Positions 28,117 to 36,198 of a stretch of DNA of 64,000 nt are shown here, in pieces. How positions within the stretch are numbered: position 1 is the stretch's first letter; every line of letters begins with the position of its first letter. The position numbers were made by a program, and so were the translations under genes. The notes beneath the pieces were generated by a model. That model was given only the letters and a program-made list of their open reading frames with translations. It was not told where the DNA came from and did no database searches. Source of the DNA: Algoriphagus oliviformis (lineage in GTDB: Bacteria > Bacteroidota > Bacteroidia > Cytophagales > Cyclobacteriaceae); the NCBI RefSeq assembly GCF_017254915.1, contig NZ_JAFKCT010000008.1:62001-126000 (forward strand), given 5' to 3'.

Positions 28117-29436
28117 TTACTTAAGCCAGTCCGGTTTGGTAGTCGTGACTTCCGCCTGCAATTGATTCAGCAGATTGTAAAGTCCAAAGTAGGTTCTGTT
28201 GATGTAGAGGCCATGGCGTGAACCTCGGGCCTGCCGTGATTTCTTAAACATCTTGTCGTTGGAAATCCTGTCGCCCAGCTGGAAGATCTGCTCGAAATAC
28301 GAATCGTCCGAGAAATCAAAGGTATCTACATGGAAGGGCTTGCCAAGGAGCGAAATCATTTCCCTAAAGACCTGCTTGAAATAGCTTTTCTCAGCTGGAG
28401 AGTCTTTGTCAGAGATAAAGTCCAGTGCATAAAACACCCGATCCAATTCCTCCTCGTCCATTCCCAGCTCCTTTTTGATCAAGGCAAAGTAGCCTTGGTA
28501 AAAATCCTCCGGAATGACCTTCACACAGCCAAAATCGATGATACCCAATCGGCCGTCTTCTTGGATGATGAAATTTCCCGGATGTGGATCGGCATGGACC
28601 TGCTTGAGCTCGTGGACTTGGAAATGGTAAAAGTCCCACAGGGCCTGCCCAACTTGGTTCCTCAACCCCTGACTGGGCTTGGTCTCCATCCATTCTTTGA
28701 TGTGTTTTCCAAAAATCCAGTCCATGGTAATGATCCGCTCCGAGCTAAACTCGCTGTAGTACTTTGGAAAGACCAGGTTGGGAATGGAAGCACAGGCTTT
28801 GGAAATTTCCCTAGACCGCCGTACTTCCAGCAGGTAGTCCGTCTCCTCCAGCAGCCGCTCCTCTACCTCTTCCATGTAGTGGTCAAGCTCCTTTTCGTTC
28901 ATATTGAGCAGTCGCAGCGCAAAGGGGCGCACCAGCTTCAGGTCTGAGCTGACGGAGTCAGCCACACCGGGATATTGGATTTTTACCGCCAGGTATTTCC
29001 CTTCCAAGGTAGCCTGATGCACCTGACCTATGGAGGCGGCATTCACGGCAGCTCTGGAGAAGGTGTCAAAAAGCTGCTCCGGAGTCTTGGCGAAAAATCG
29101 CTGAAACGTCTTCACGACTAGAGGATAGGACAGCGGAGGCGCGGAGTATTGCGCCATGGTAAACTTGTCCTGATAAGCCCTCGGCAGCAGGTTCTTGTCC
29201 ATGGACATCATCTGGGCGACTTTCAGCGCGGAGCCTTTCAGCTCGCTCAGTGAGGAATAGATGTCTTGGGCGTTGCTTTGGTGAAGCTCCTCCTTGTCCA
29301 GTGAGGGATTGACCATCTTCTTGGCATAGTGCTTCACGTAGTTCCCTCCTACTTTCGCTCCCGTAGAGATGAACTTGGCAGCACGCTGCACCTTTGACAC
29401 AGGAATGGACTCCTGCTCTTTTACTCCGTCAGCCAT
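28117..29436 (-). CDS. ABC1/AarF (UbiB-like) atypical kinase
   Basis: A 439-residue protein of the ABC1/ADCK/UbiB family. The N-terminal signature helix reads LKGSALKVAQMMSMD, with KVAQ where UbiB proteins usually show KxGQ. The alanine-rich nucleotide loop is NAASIGQVHQA; the catalytic Lys is in LAVKIQYPG; DPHPGNF and IDFGCVK are the catalytic and metal-binding loops. UbiB/COQ8 members act as ATPases in ubiquinone synthesis, but Bacteroidota use menaquinone, so the role here is open. It lies four bases downstream of a TetR gene in the same operon. Confidence 0.9.
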   Translation of the reverse strand: MADGVKEQESIPVSKVQRAAKFISTGAKVGGNYVKHYAKKMVNPSLDKEELHQSNAQDIYSSLSELKGSALKVAQMMSMDKNLLPRAYQDKFTMAQYSAPPLSYPLVVKTFQRFFAKTPEQLFDTFSRAAVNAASIGQVHQATLEGKYLAVKIQYPGVADSVSSDLKLVRPFALRLLNMNEKELDHYMEEVEERLLEETDYLLEVRRSREISKACASIPNLVFPKYYSEFSSERIITMDWIFGKHIKEWMETKPSQGLRNQVGQALWDFYHFQVHELKQVHADPHPGNFIIQEDGRLGIIDFGCVKVIPEDFYQGYFALIKKELGMDEEELDRVFYALDFISDKDSPAEKSYFKQVFREMISLLGKPFHVDTFDFSDDSYFEQIFQLGDRISNDKMFKKSRQARGSRHGLYINRTYFGLYNLLNQLQAEVTTTKPDWLK

Positions 29437-29439
29437 CGC

Positions 29440-30105
29440 TTATTTGTTTTGGTAGAGAAACTTCGCGAAGTCCAAAAAAGTATCCAGCGCGCTCTTGCCC
29501 ATCAAATCAAAGGCGAGGTTGACCGACTTCTCCACTGCCGCATCCGTCTTTTCAAACCTAGGGCTCTTGTCATCCACCCAGAATCCAAAGACGAACATCA
29601 CCTGAAGCCAAAGCGCTTCTCCATATTTCTCTGTGACATAGGGCCGGCTGGCGATTTCCTCGCTCTCTTTGCCCTCCGCCAAAATCTCCTCGCTGAATTC
29701 CAAAAAGGCCTTTTTGAACTCCTTCGTATCAGTGGGAAGCTCCCGGAAAGCCCGCCCCTTGTCCCCGTACAGCACAAGCAGGTAAGAGCGGCTTTTTTTC
29801 AGCTCTTCTATCCAGGTAAAAAGAAACCCGAGAAATTTCTCCCTCGCAGAGTATCCGGCGAAAACCTCCTGACTGTGCAAGTCCGCAAGCGTGTCCTCAA
29901 AGATCGCCGTCCAAATGGCGGACTTGATCGACTTGAAGGAGGTGAAGTAGGTGTAGAAATCAGCCTCTTTGAGCTTGAGGCTTTGCGCAAATTTGAAGAT
30001 GGAGGCAGGCTCGGTACCGTGCTCCAACACGTGGTTTTTGAATCCTTCCAAGATCAGCTTTCGCTGGTCTTTTTTGGTTGTCTTTTTCGCAGGGGCAGTT
30101 TCCAT
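29440..30105 (-). CDS. TetR/AcrR family transcriptional regulator
   Basis: A 221-residue protein. The N-terminal helices (QRKLILEGFKNHVLEHGTEPASIFKFAQSLKLKEADFYTYFTSFKSIKSAI) show the TetR helix-turn-helix, with the recognition helix ending in FYTYF. The C-terminal 150 residues form the helical ligand/dimer domain, with an aromatic pocket but no recognisable ligand. It precedes the ABC1 kinase gene by four bases, so the two are cotranscribed; the regulator may control the operon. ATG at 30103-30105 follows an A-rich stretch on the minus strand. Confidence 0.85.
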   Translation of the reverse strand: METAPAKKTTKKDQRKLILEGFKNHVLEHGTEPASIFKFAQSLKLKEADFYTYFTSFKSIKSAIWTAIFEDTLADLHSQEVFAGYSAREKFLGFLFTWIEELKKSRSYLLVLYGDKGRAFRELPTDTKEFKKAFLEFSEEILAEGKESEEIASRPYVTEKYGEALWLQVMFVFGFWVDDKSPRFEKTDAAVEKSVNLAFDLMGKSALDTFLDFAKFLYQNK

Positions 30106-30164
30106 AGTTCTTTGTTGGCTCTATGGATTTAACCCATCCTGTTTGAGATGGTTTTGATATGGAA

Positions 30165-30193
30165 GCAAAAAAGCCGGAAATATTTTCCGGCTT
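30165..30193 (-). terminator. Terminator after hslV
   Basis: AAGCCGGAAA and TTTCCGGCTT pair around three bases at 30171-30193; read on the minus strand it ends in a run of six T. It follows the hslV stop by about 25 bases. Confidence 0.85.
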
Positions 30194-30218
30194 CGCTCCG
30201 TGAGCATGCGAGATTACT

Positions 30219-30761
30219 TTAGTCTTTCACCTTCTCCACCACCAGGTTGTGGTTGGTATAGATGCAGACGTCTGCAGCGATATGGAGGCTTTCCCGCACC
30301 ATTTCCTCGGCGGAGAGCTGGGGAGCAAACTTCTTCATCGCGCGCGCAGCTGACTGGGCAAACATACTTCCTGACCCGATGGTGGCGATCTCCATATCCG
30401 GCTCGATCACGTCTCCATTGCCGGAGATGATCAGGATATCCTCGCGGTCGGCCACGATCATCATCGCCTCCAGCTTGCTCAGCATGCGGTCGGTGCGCCA
30501 TTCTTTGGCCAGCTCTACAGCCGCCCGCTTCATGTTGTTGCCAAAAGCGCCCAGCTTCTCCTCAAACTTCTCCAAAAGCGTAAACGCATCGGCCGTGGAT
30601 CCGGCAAAGCCGGTGACGATCTTCCCGCCCTGCAATACGCGTATTTTCTTCACCGAACTTTTGGCTACTGTGTTTCCAAGCGTGGCCTGTCCGTCGGCTC
30701 CTATGACTACTTCACCGTTGTGCCGAATGGCGACGACGGTGGTTGATTTGATTTTTTCCAT
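30219..30761 (-). CDS. hslV: ATP-dependent protease subunit HslV
   Basis: A 180-residue proteasome-like peptidase subunit. The start MEKIKSTTVVAIRHNGE places the expected N-terminal catalytic threonine at Thr7 after removal of six residues; GADGQATLGNTV and GFAGSTADAF are typical. HslV forms a double hexameric ring and needs the ATPase HslU, whose gene is not in this window. It lies alone between two terminators, so HslU must be encoded elsewhere. Confidence 0.95.
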   Translation of the reverse strand: MEKIKSTTVVAIRHNGEVVIGADGQATLGNTVAKSSVKKIRVLQGGKIVTGFAGSTADAFTLLEKFEEKLGAFGNNMKRAAVELAKEWRTDRMLSKLEAMMIVADREDILIISGNGDVIEPDMEIATIGSGSMFAQSAARAMKKFAPQLSAEEMVRESLHIAADVCIYTNHNLVVEKVKD

Positions 30762-30848
30762 GTGGCAAAAGTTGGATAAAGAGTTAGTGGGTTATTGGTT
30801 ATTGGAGTTTACAGTCCCCGAAACCTTTTACCAATAACCATTCTAAAG

Positions 30849-30878
30849 CAAAAAGTCCTGTCGAAACAGGACTTTTTG
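30849..30878 (-). terminator. Terminator after the pyruvate dehydrogenase E2 gene
   Basis: AAAAGTCCTGT at 30851-30861 pairs with ACAGGACTTTT at 30866-30876 around a four-base loop, with a T run on the minus-strand side. It lies 16 bases after the E2 stop codon. Confidence 0.85.
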
Positions 30879-30893
30879 GCAGTTGATTTTTTC

Positions 30894-32543
30894 TTAGACT
30901 AAAATCCTGACCGGATCTTCGAGCAGGCCTTTCAGCGTCAAAAGGAAAGCAGAACCCACGGCTCCGTCCACCACGCGGTGGTCGCAGGAGAGCGTCACCT
31001 TCATGATGTTGCCGATCTTCATTTGGCCTTCTTTCACGATCACCGTCTCCTTGATCCCTCCTACTGCAAGGATACAGGCATCCGGCGGGTTGATGATGGC
31101 AGTGAACTCGTCGATTCCAAACATGCCCAAGTTGGAGATGGTGAAGGTATTTCCCTCCCAATCTTTCGGCTGTAGTTCTTTGTTTTTGGCTTTTCCACCC
31201 AAGGTCTTGGCTTGGTTGGAGATCTGGGACAGGGACAGGCTGTCTGCAAAGCGGATCACGGGAACCAAAAGGCCCTCCTCCACAGCTACCGCCATGCCGA
31301 TGTGTACGTGGTCGTTGTAGCGGATCTTGTCACCCAGCCAGCTGGAGTTTACTTTGGGATGCTGGCGCAAAGCTGCCGCAGTAGCTTTGATCACCATATC
31401 GTTGAAGGAGATTTTCACAGGGGAAATCTCGTTCATGCTCTTTCGCGCTTCGATGGCCTTGTCCATGTTGATCTCCATGGTCAGGTAGAAGTGAGGCGCT
31501 CCAAACTTGCTTTCGGCCAAACGCTTGGCGATCACTTTTCTCATTTGGGAGACTTTCTCCTCACGGAAGCTCTCCTGACCCAAGGCAGGAGCGGCGCTTG
31601 CGGCGGCGACCGGAGCGGCTGCTGCCGCTGGCACGAAGGTTTCGATATCGCGCTTCACGATTCTTCCTCCTTCGCCTGATCCATTGACCTGACGGATGTC
31701 GAATCCTTTTTCCTCCGCCATCTTCTTGGCCAAAGGAGAAGCTTTCACTCTTTCGCCACTCGCGGCAGGGGCCGGAGCACTTGAAGCGGCCGGGGCTGGC
31801 GCAGCCTTGGCAGCTGGTGCCTCGGATTTGTCTTCGGCCACTGGCTCAGGCTTGGCTTCCGCCGGGGCGGATGCTTTGCTACCGGCCTGCTGTGCTTTCA
31901 GCAACGTCTGGTAGTCAGCGCCTTTTTCCCCGATCACGGCGATCACACCGTCCACCGGCACGCTGTCGCCAGCTTCTACGCCAATGTACAGCAATACGCC
32001 GTCCTCGTAGGATTCCAGTTCCATGGTAGCCTTGTCGGTCTCCACTTCGGCAATGATCTCGCCGGACTTGACGCTATCGCCTACTTTCTTGAGCCATGTG
32101 GCGATGGTACCCTCCTGCATGGTATCACTCATTTTTGGCATGGTGATCACCGTCGCGTTGATGTTGGAGGTATCTATTTTCTCTGCGGGAACTTCGGCTT
32201 TCTCAGCGCTGGCTGGCTCTTCGGCCTTGGCTTCCGGCTTGGATTCTTCTTTTTTGGCTTCGGCGGAGCCGGATGATCCGTTGAGCAGGTGCTCGTATGC
32301 TTCGCCCTTTTCGCCGATGACGGCGATGACGCCATTGACAGGTACTGAATCTTTCTCCTGAACTCCAATATATAAAAGGACACCCTCTTCGTAGGACTCC
32401 AACTCCATGGTTGCTTTGTCAGTCTCCACTTCGGCCAAGATGTCGCCTGGTTTCACGGTATCCCCTACCTTTTTCAACCACGCAGCGATCACACCCTCCT
32501 CCATGGTGTCACTCATTTTTGGCATTCTGATTATTTCGGCCAT
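30894..32543 (-). CDS. aceF: Pyruvate dehydrogenase E2, dihydrolipoamide acetyltransferase with two lipoyl domains
   Basis: A 549-residue protein. Two N-terminal lipoyl domains carry the lipoylated lysines in ETDKATMELES (Lys43 and Lys171), joined by Ala/Pro/Glu-rich linkers. A peripheral-subunit-binding domain follows at about 275-310 (RVKASPLAKKMAEEKG). The C-terminal acyltransferase domain ends with the catalytic His in SCDHRVVDG. It transfers acetyl groups to CoA within the pyruvate dehydrogenase complex. E1 and E3 genes are not adjacent. A perfect promoter lies upstream at 32578-32609. Confidence 0.93.
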   Translation of the reverse strand: MAEIIRMPKMSDTMEEGVIAAWLKKVGDTVKPGDILAEVETDKATMELESYEEGVLLYIGVQEKDSVPVNGVIAVIGEKGEAYEHLLNGSSGSAEAKKEESKPEAKAEEPASAEKAEVPAEKIDTSNINATVITMPKMSDTMQEGTIATWLKKVGDSVKSGEIIAEVETDKATMELESYEDGVLLYIGVEAGDSVPVDGVIAVIGEKGADYQTLLKAQQAGSKASAPAEAKPEPVAEDKSEAPAAKAAPAPAASSAPAPAASGERVKASPLAKKMAEEKGFDIRQVNGSGEGGRIVKRDIETFVPAAAAAPVAAASAAPALGQESFREEKVSQMRKVIAKRLAESKFGAPHFYLTMEINMDKAIEARKSMNEISPVKISFNDMVIKATAAALRQHPKVNSSWLGDKIRYNDHVHIGMAVAVEEGLLVPVIRFADSLSLSQISNQAKTLGGKAKNKELQPKDWEGNTFTISNLGMFGIDEFTAIINPPDACILAVGGIKETVIVKEGQMKIGNIMKVTLSCDHRVVDGAVGSAFLLTLKGLLEDPVRILV

Positions 32544-32577
32544 AGGTAATTTCGAGCTTGTTCGTTTTTAAAGTGTC

Positions 32578-32609
32578 CAAAAATAGTTTTTAAAAACGCT
32601 TTATTCAAA
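32578..32609 (-). promoter_or_regulatory. Promoter of the pyruvate dehydrogenase E2 gene
   Basis: On the minus strand: TTTG (complement of 32606-32609), 20 bases, then a perfect -7 box TATTTTTG (complement of 32578-32585). The leader would be about 30 bases before the start codon at 32543. Confidence 0.65.
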
Positions 32610-32653
32610 TTTATATCCTGTATTTTCCATGTCGTTTTAGGCCGTTTTTCATC

Positions 32654-33613
32654 ATGCCATTGACTTCTGAAAGCCCCTACAAGAGACCTAATTGGCTCTT
32701 TAGCGGACACTTAGAAACCATTTATCCCGCGCTTTTCCGAAAAGTAGAAATCCAAAAACCTGTGCGTGAGCGGATAGAAACTCCCGACGGGGACTTCCTG
32801 GACTTGGACTGGTTTAGGTCGGGCAATCCCCGCCTGGCCATCATCAGCCATGGCCTGGAGGGCAACAGCAGCCGGCCCTATATGCTGGGCATGGCGAGGG
32901 AGTTTGTCCAAAAAGGCTTCGACGTCCTCACCTGGAACTTTCGTGGATGCAGCGAGGAGATGAACCGCAAGGCGATCTTTTACCACAGCGGCGCGACCTA
33001 TGACCTCCATACCGTCGTCTCCCATGCGCAAGCCGGATATCCCGAGCTCTGCCTGGTCGGCTTCAGCCTCGGTGGCAACCTCACGCTCAAGTACCTGGGC
33101 GAGCAACAATCCACCAACCCGCGGATCAAAAAGGGCGTCGCCATCTCGGTGCCCCTTGACCTGGCCAAGTCCTGCGAAAAAATCTCGACTCGGGAAAACA
33201 CCATCTATTCGAAGCGCTTTCTGAACACGCTGAAGGAGAAAGTGCTTCTGAAGTCGCGGCTTTTCCCCAAAGAACTGTCGACAAAGCCGCTCCGCAAAAT
33301 CAAAACCCTGCGCGAGTTTGACGATGTCTATACGGGCCCCTTGCATGGCTTTTCCGACGCTGCCGAATACTACGAGGTCAATTCCTCCCTCCAGTTTTTG
33401 GACCGAATCGAAGTGCCCACGCTGGTGCTCAATGCGCAAAACGACCCCTTCCTCAGTGACACCTGCTTTCCGGCCGATCTTGCCAAGAGCCTCGACCAGG
33501 TTCATTTCGAATTCCCAAAACACGGCGGACATGTAGGTTTTACGGGGCCGTATCCGGAAAAAAGCTATTACTCTGAGCGCAGGGCAGTTGAATTTATAAC
33601 CTGTGATCTTTAA
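32654..33613 (+). CDS. YheT-like alpha/beta hydrolase
   Basis: A 319-residue hydrolase-fold protein. The N-terminal PNWLFSGHLETIYPALFR is characteristic of the YheT/EMB8 family. HGLEGNSSRPYM is the oxyanion-loop region, GFSLGGN holds the nucleophile serine, NAQNDPFLS the acidic residue, and KHGGHVGF the catalytic histidine. Members are esterase-like with largely unknown substrates. It is divergent from the E2 gene and followed 30 bases later by the SRAP gene, which may be cotranscribed. Confidence 0.88.
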   Translation: MPLTSESPYKRPNWLFSGHLETIYPALFRKVEIQKPVRERIETPDGDFLDLDWFRSGNPRLAIISHGLEGNSSRPYMLGMAREFVQKGFDVLTWNFRGCSEEMNRKAIFYHSGATYDLHTVVSHAQAGYPELCLVGFSLGGNLTLKYLGEQQSTNPRIKKGVAISVPLDLAKSCEKISTRENTIYSKRFLNTLKEKVLLKSRLFPKELSTKPLRKIKTLREFDDVYTGPLHGFSDAAEYYEVNSSLQFLDRIEVPTLVLNAQNDPFLSDTCFPADLAKSLDQVHFEFPKHGGHVGFTGPYPEKSYYSERRAVEFITCDL

Positions 33614-33643
33614 CTTCCGCTCGAATAATTTAACTCCCTGACC

Positions 33644-34342
33644 ATGTGTGGAAGATATTCCCTGAGCAAAAGTAAAGCAGAACTGGAGGAACGGTTTCAG
33701 GCAGAAATGCTGGTGGACTTCAAACCCAGGTTCAACATTGCTCCCACGCAGCTGGTGCCGGTGATCACTTCGGACAGCCCGAGGGGCTTTTCCTTTTTCT
33801 ATTGGGGAGTCACACCTGACTTTGGCCACAACAAGCCCGTCGCCCAAAAACTGATCAACGCCAAGGCGGAATCCGTGCACGAAAAAATCTCGACCAAAGG
33901 CGCTTTTCAGAGACGGCGCTGCATCATTCCCGCAGACGGCTATTTTGAGTGGAAAAAACTCGGAAAAAAAACCCGCATCCCTTACCGCTTTACTTTGCGG
34001 GAGGAAGAGCTGTTTTCCTTTGCTGGCATTTGGGAGGAGTACGAGACCGTATCGGGCGATACGCAGCATACGTTTCTGATCCTCACCACCACACCCAACG
34101 AGGTCGCGGGAGAAGTCCACGACAGCATGCCGGTGATCCTAAGCCGGGAGCAGGAAAAAAAATGGCTGGACAAATACAGCTCGGAAACCGACCTGCTGGC
34201 CTCGCTCAAGCCCTATCCCACCGAACTGATGCTCAGCTACTCGGTATCCTCCCTGGTCAATTCGGTCCAAAACGACTCCCCCGGGATCATCCGCAAGATC
34301 TCCCCCATGGACCAGTTTGGCAACTACACGCTCTTCGGCTAG
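33644..34342 (+). CDS. SOS response-associated peptidase (SRAP, YedK/HMCES-like)
   Basis: A 232-residue protein. It starts MCGRYSLS, so after Met removal Cys2 becomes N-terminal and can form the thiazolidine link to abasic sites in single-stranded DNA. Conserved FNIAPTQ (Asn), the NAKAESV glutamate, and CIIPADGYFEWKK with later DSMPVIL are all present. SRAP proteins protect abasic sites by covalent crosslinking. It lies 30 bases after the YheT-like gene. About 170 bases separate it from fabH; no convincing gene was found in that gap. Confidence 0.92.
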   Translation: MCGRYSLSKSKAELEERFQAEMLVDFKPRFNIAPTQLVPVITSDSPRGFSFFYWGVTPDFGHNKPVAQKLINAKAESVHEKISTKGAFQRRRCIIPADGYFEWKKLGKKTRIPYRFTLREEELFSFAGIWEEYETVSGDTQHTFLILTTTPNEVAGEVHDSMPVILSREQEKKWLDKYSSETDLLASLKPYPTELMLSYSVSSLVNSVQNDSPGIIRKISPMDQFGNYTLFG

Positions 34343-34515
34343 TCCCCACACGGCTTCTTTCTTGAAAAAGACCAAGCGGCGGCTTGCTGCCCTTCTTCAG
34401 AGAAAAAGCCAAAAGAAAGAGCTGCCACTCCTGTTCACAAAGGTTTTGTGCGTATGCCTGCTAGTAGCGATATTGGCGAATTCATGTATTTCCCCAAAAA
34501 TAGACCCTAGTACCA

Positions 34516-35514
34516 ATGAACAAATCCCGGATACTCGGCGCTGGCCACTATGTCCCCGAGCGGATCGTGACCAATGAGGAGCTTTCCCAAATGATGAACA
34601 CCAACAACGAGTGGATCGTGGAAAGGACCGGAATCCATGAAAGAAGGTGGTTTACCCCCGGCGTGGACACGGTCACCAACATGTCGGCCAAAGCCTGCCG
34701 CATGGCCATGGAGCGTGCCGGTGTGTCGGCCTCGGAGATCGACTTCATCGTTTTTGCCACGATCACCTCGGATTATTTTCTCCCGGGAAATGGCGTCCTG
34801 CTGCAGCGGGAACTGGGAATGACGAGCATAGGTGCGCTTGACGTCAAAAATGCCTGTTCCGGGTTTCTCTACGCCCTCTCGGTGGCAGACCAGTTTATCA
34901 AAACAGGGATGTACACAAAGATCCTCGTGGTGGGCGCCGAAATCCAGTCTTCGGCCTTGGACAAAAGCGACGAAGGACGTTCCAGCGCAGTGATCTTTGC
35001 CGATGGCGCCGGGGCTGTAGTCTTGGGGACGGCAAAACCGAGCCAGCCGGGCATTCTCAGCTCCCACCTCCATTCGGAAGGCTCCTACGCAGAGGAGCTG
35101 TATTGCATTGCCCCTAGCTCCAGCGGAAGCGTCCGCATCTCACAGGAGATGATCGACCGCGGGGACTTTTTCCTAAAGATGAACGGCAACACGGTCTTCA
35201 AGCACGCCATCGTCCGATTCATGGAAGTGATCAACGAGGCACTGGACCACAACGGCGTGACCAAAGAAGACATCGACCTCCTCATCCCCCACCAGGCCAA
35301 CCTCCGGATCAGCCAGTATGTCCAGCAAAAGCTGGAGCTCCCAGACGAAAAAGTGTTCAACAACATCATGTATCTCGGCAACACTACCGCCGGCACCATC
35401 CCCATTGCGCTCTCGCAGGCCTGGGAGCAGGGAAGGCTCAAAGAGGGCGACCTGGTGTGTTTGGCGGCATTTGGATCCGGCTTTGCCTGGGCCTCAGTCC
35501 TTTTAAGATGGTAA
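34516..35514 (+). CDS. fabH: 3-oxoacyl-ACP synthase III (KASIII)
   Basis: A 332-residue thiolase-fold enzyme that starts fatty acid synthesis by condensing an acyl-CoA with malonyl-ACP. The catalytic triad is visible: Cys114 in NACSGF, His259 in PHQANL and Asn289 in GNTTAGT. Usual fabH operon partners (plsX, rpmF, fabD) are absent here, so this may be a second FabH-like enzyme with a different primer; Bacteroidota often carry several. Its last bases overlap the start of an unknown gene. ATG 34516 gives the normal N-terminus MNKSRILGAGHYVPE. Confidence 0.9.
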   Translation: MNKSRILGAGHYVPERIVTNEELSQMMNTNNEWIVERTGIHERRWFTPGVDTVTNMSAKACRMAMERAGVSASEIDFIVFATITSDYFLPGNGVLLQRELGMTSIGALDVKNACSGFLYALSVADQFIKTGMYTKILVVGAEIQSSALDKSDEGRSSAVIFADGAGAVVLGTAKPSQPGILSSHLHSEGSYAEELYCIAPSSSGSVRISQEMIDRGDFFLKMNGNTVFKHAIVRFMEVINEALDHNGVTKEDIDLLIPHQANLRISQYVQQKLELPDEKVFNNIMYLGNTTAGTIPIALSQAWEQGRLKEGDLVCLAAFGSGFAWASVLLRW

Positions 35515-36092
35515 AAATGGAGGATCTGCAACAGCCCTTGGATCTGGATCTCTGGCTAAACCGGGACCTGATCCGCCGCCAAAACTTTCTCAAAAACCAA
35601 TTTATCAGCATTCTGGAGGAGGTGGCCAACGCCTTTCCGGCACGGGAATTCCAAGACCTATCCCAACGGCCCCGGGGATCCAAGGTATCCAAAGGCAACG
35701 ATCTACTCGGACTCCCCTACCAAGTGCTTGACCTGATCCGGGACTTCGACTCGCTGGACGGGGTCAATATCCGCCTACTCAACTGGTTTGGGCGGGGATT
35801 CTACCTCACGCTACTGCTGGGCAAGGAGAGAAAAAATCCGGTACAGCCCCTGCTGGAGGAAGGTTTTTCCTTCGGACTGAGCGAAAACAAATGGGACTAT
35901 CCCGACCTGATCCTGAATGGCAACCAGACCCGAGATGCCGCTGCCATCCGGAAAAACGACACCGGCTTTCACCTTTGGATCAAAGCCCTCCCCATCGACG
36001 CCAATCCCCAAACCAATGCATCCACTCTCCGTGTAGAGGTAAAAAAAATCCTTGGTATCCTGAGGCTTCCGGGCGAACAAAGCAGGAATTAG
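35508..36092 (+). CDS. Uncharacterised protein overlapping fabH
   Basis: A 194-residue soluble protein, not recognised. ATG 35508 lies inside the last codons of fabH (seven-base overlap), so the two are probably translationally coupled; a second in-frame ATG is at 35517. No signal peptide or membrane segment. The N-terminal half is charged and helical (LWLNRDLIRRQNFLKNQFISILEEV); the centre has GRGFYLTLLLGKERKNP and the C-terminal half SENKWDYPDLILNGNQTRDAA. Codon use looks like that of its neighbours. The fabH link hints at lipid metabolism, but nothing in the sequence supports a function. Confidence 0.65.
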   Translation: MVKMEDLQQPLDLDLWLNRDLIRRQNFLKNQFISILEEVANAFPAREFQDLSQRPRGSKVSKGNDLLGLPYQVLDLIRDFDSLDGVNIRLLNWFGRGFYLTLLLGKERKNPVQPLLEEGFSFGLSENKWDYPDLILNGNQTRDAAAIRKNDTGFHLWIKALPIDANPQTNASTLRVEVKKILGILRLPGEQSRN

Positions 36093-36198
36093 CGTAATTT
36101 TAAACAGGAAAGTGATTCGCACGTAAAAAGTATGTCGAATCCCTTCTTTCGATCGTTAGTCTTAGGTTCTACCCGGACCACACCCAAATCTACCCACC

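Noticed and set aside
32711..34120. A 469-codon minus-strand frame opposite the hydrolase and SRAP genes
   Set aside because: It spans two real genes with full catalytic motifs and the spacer between them; no recognisable protein.
34317..34577. An 86-codon frame with a lipoprotein-like hydrophobic stretch between SRAP and fabH
   Set aside because: It begins inside the SRAP gene and runs into fabH; the hydrophobic part has no usable start codon and no recognisable family.
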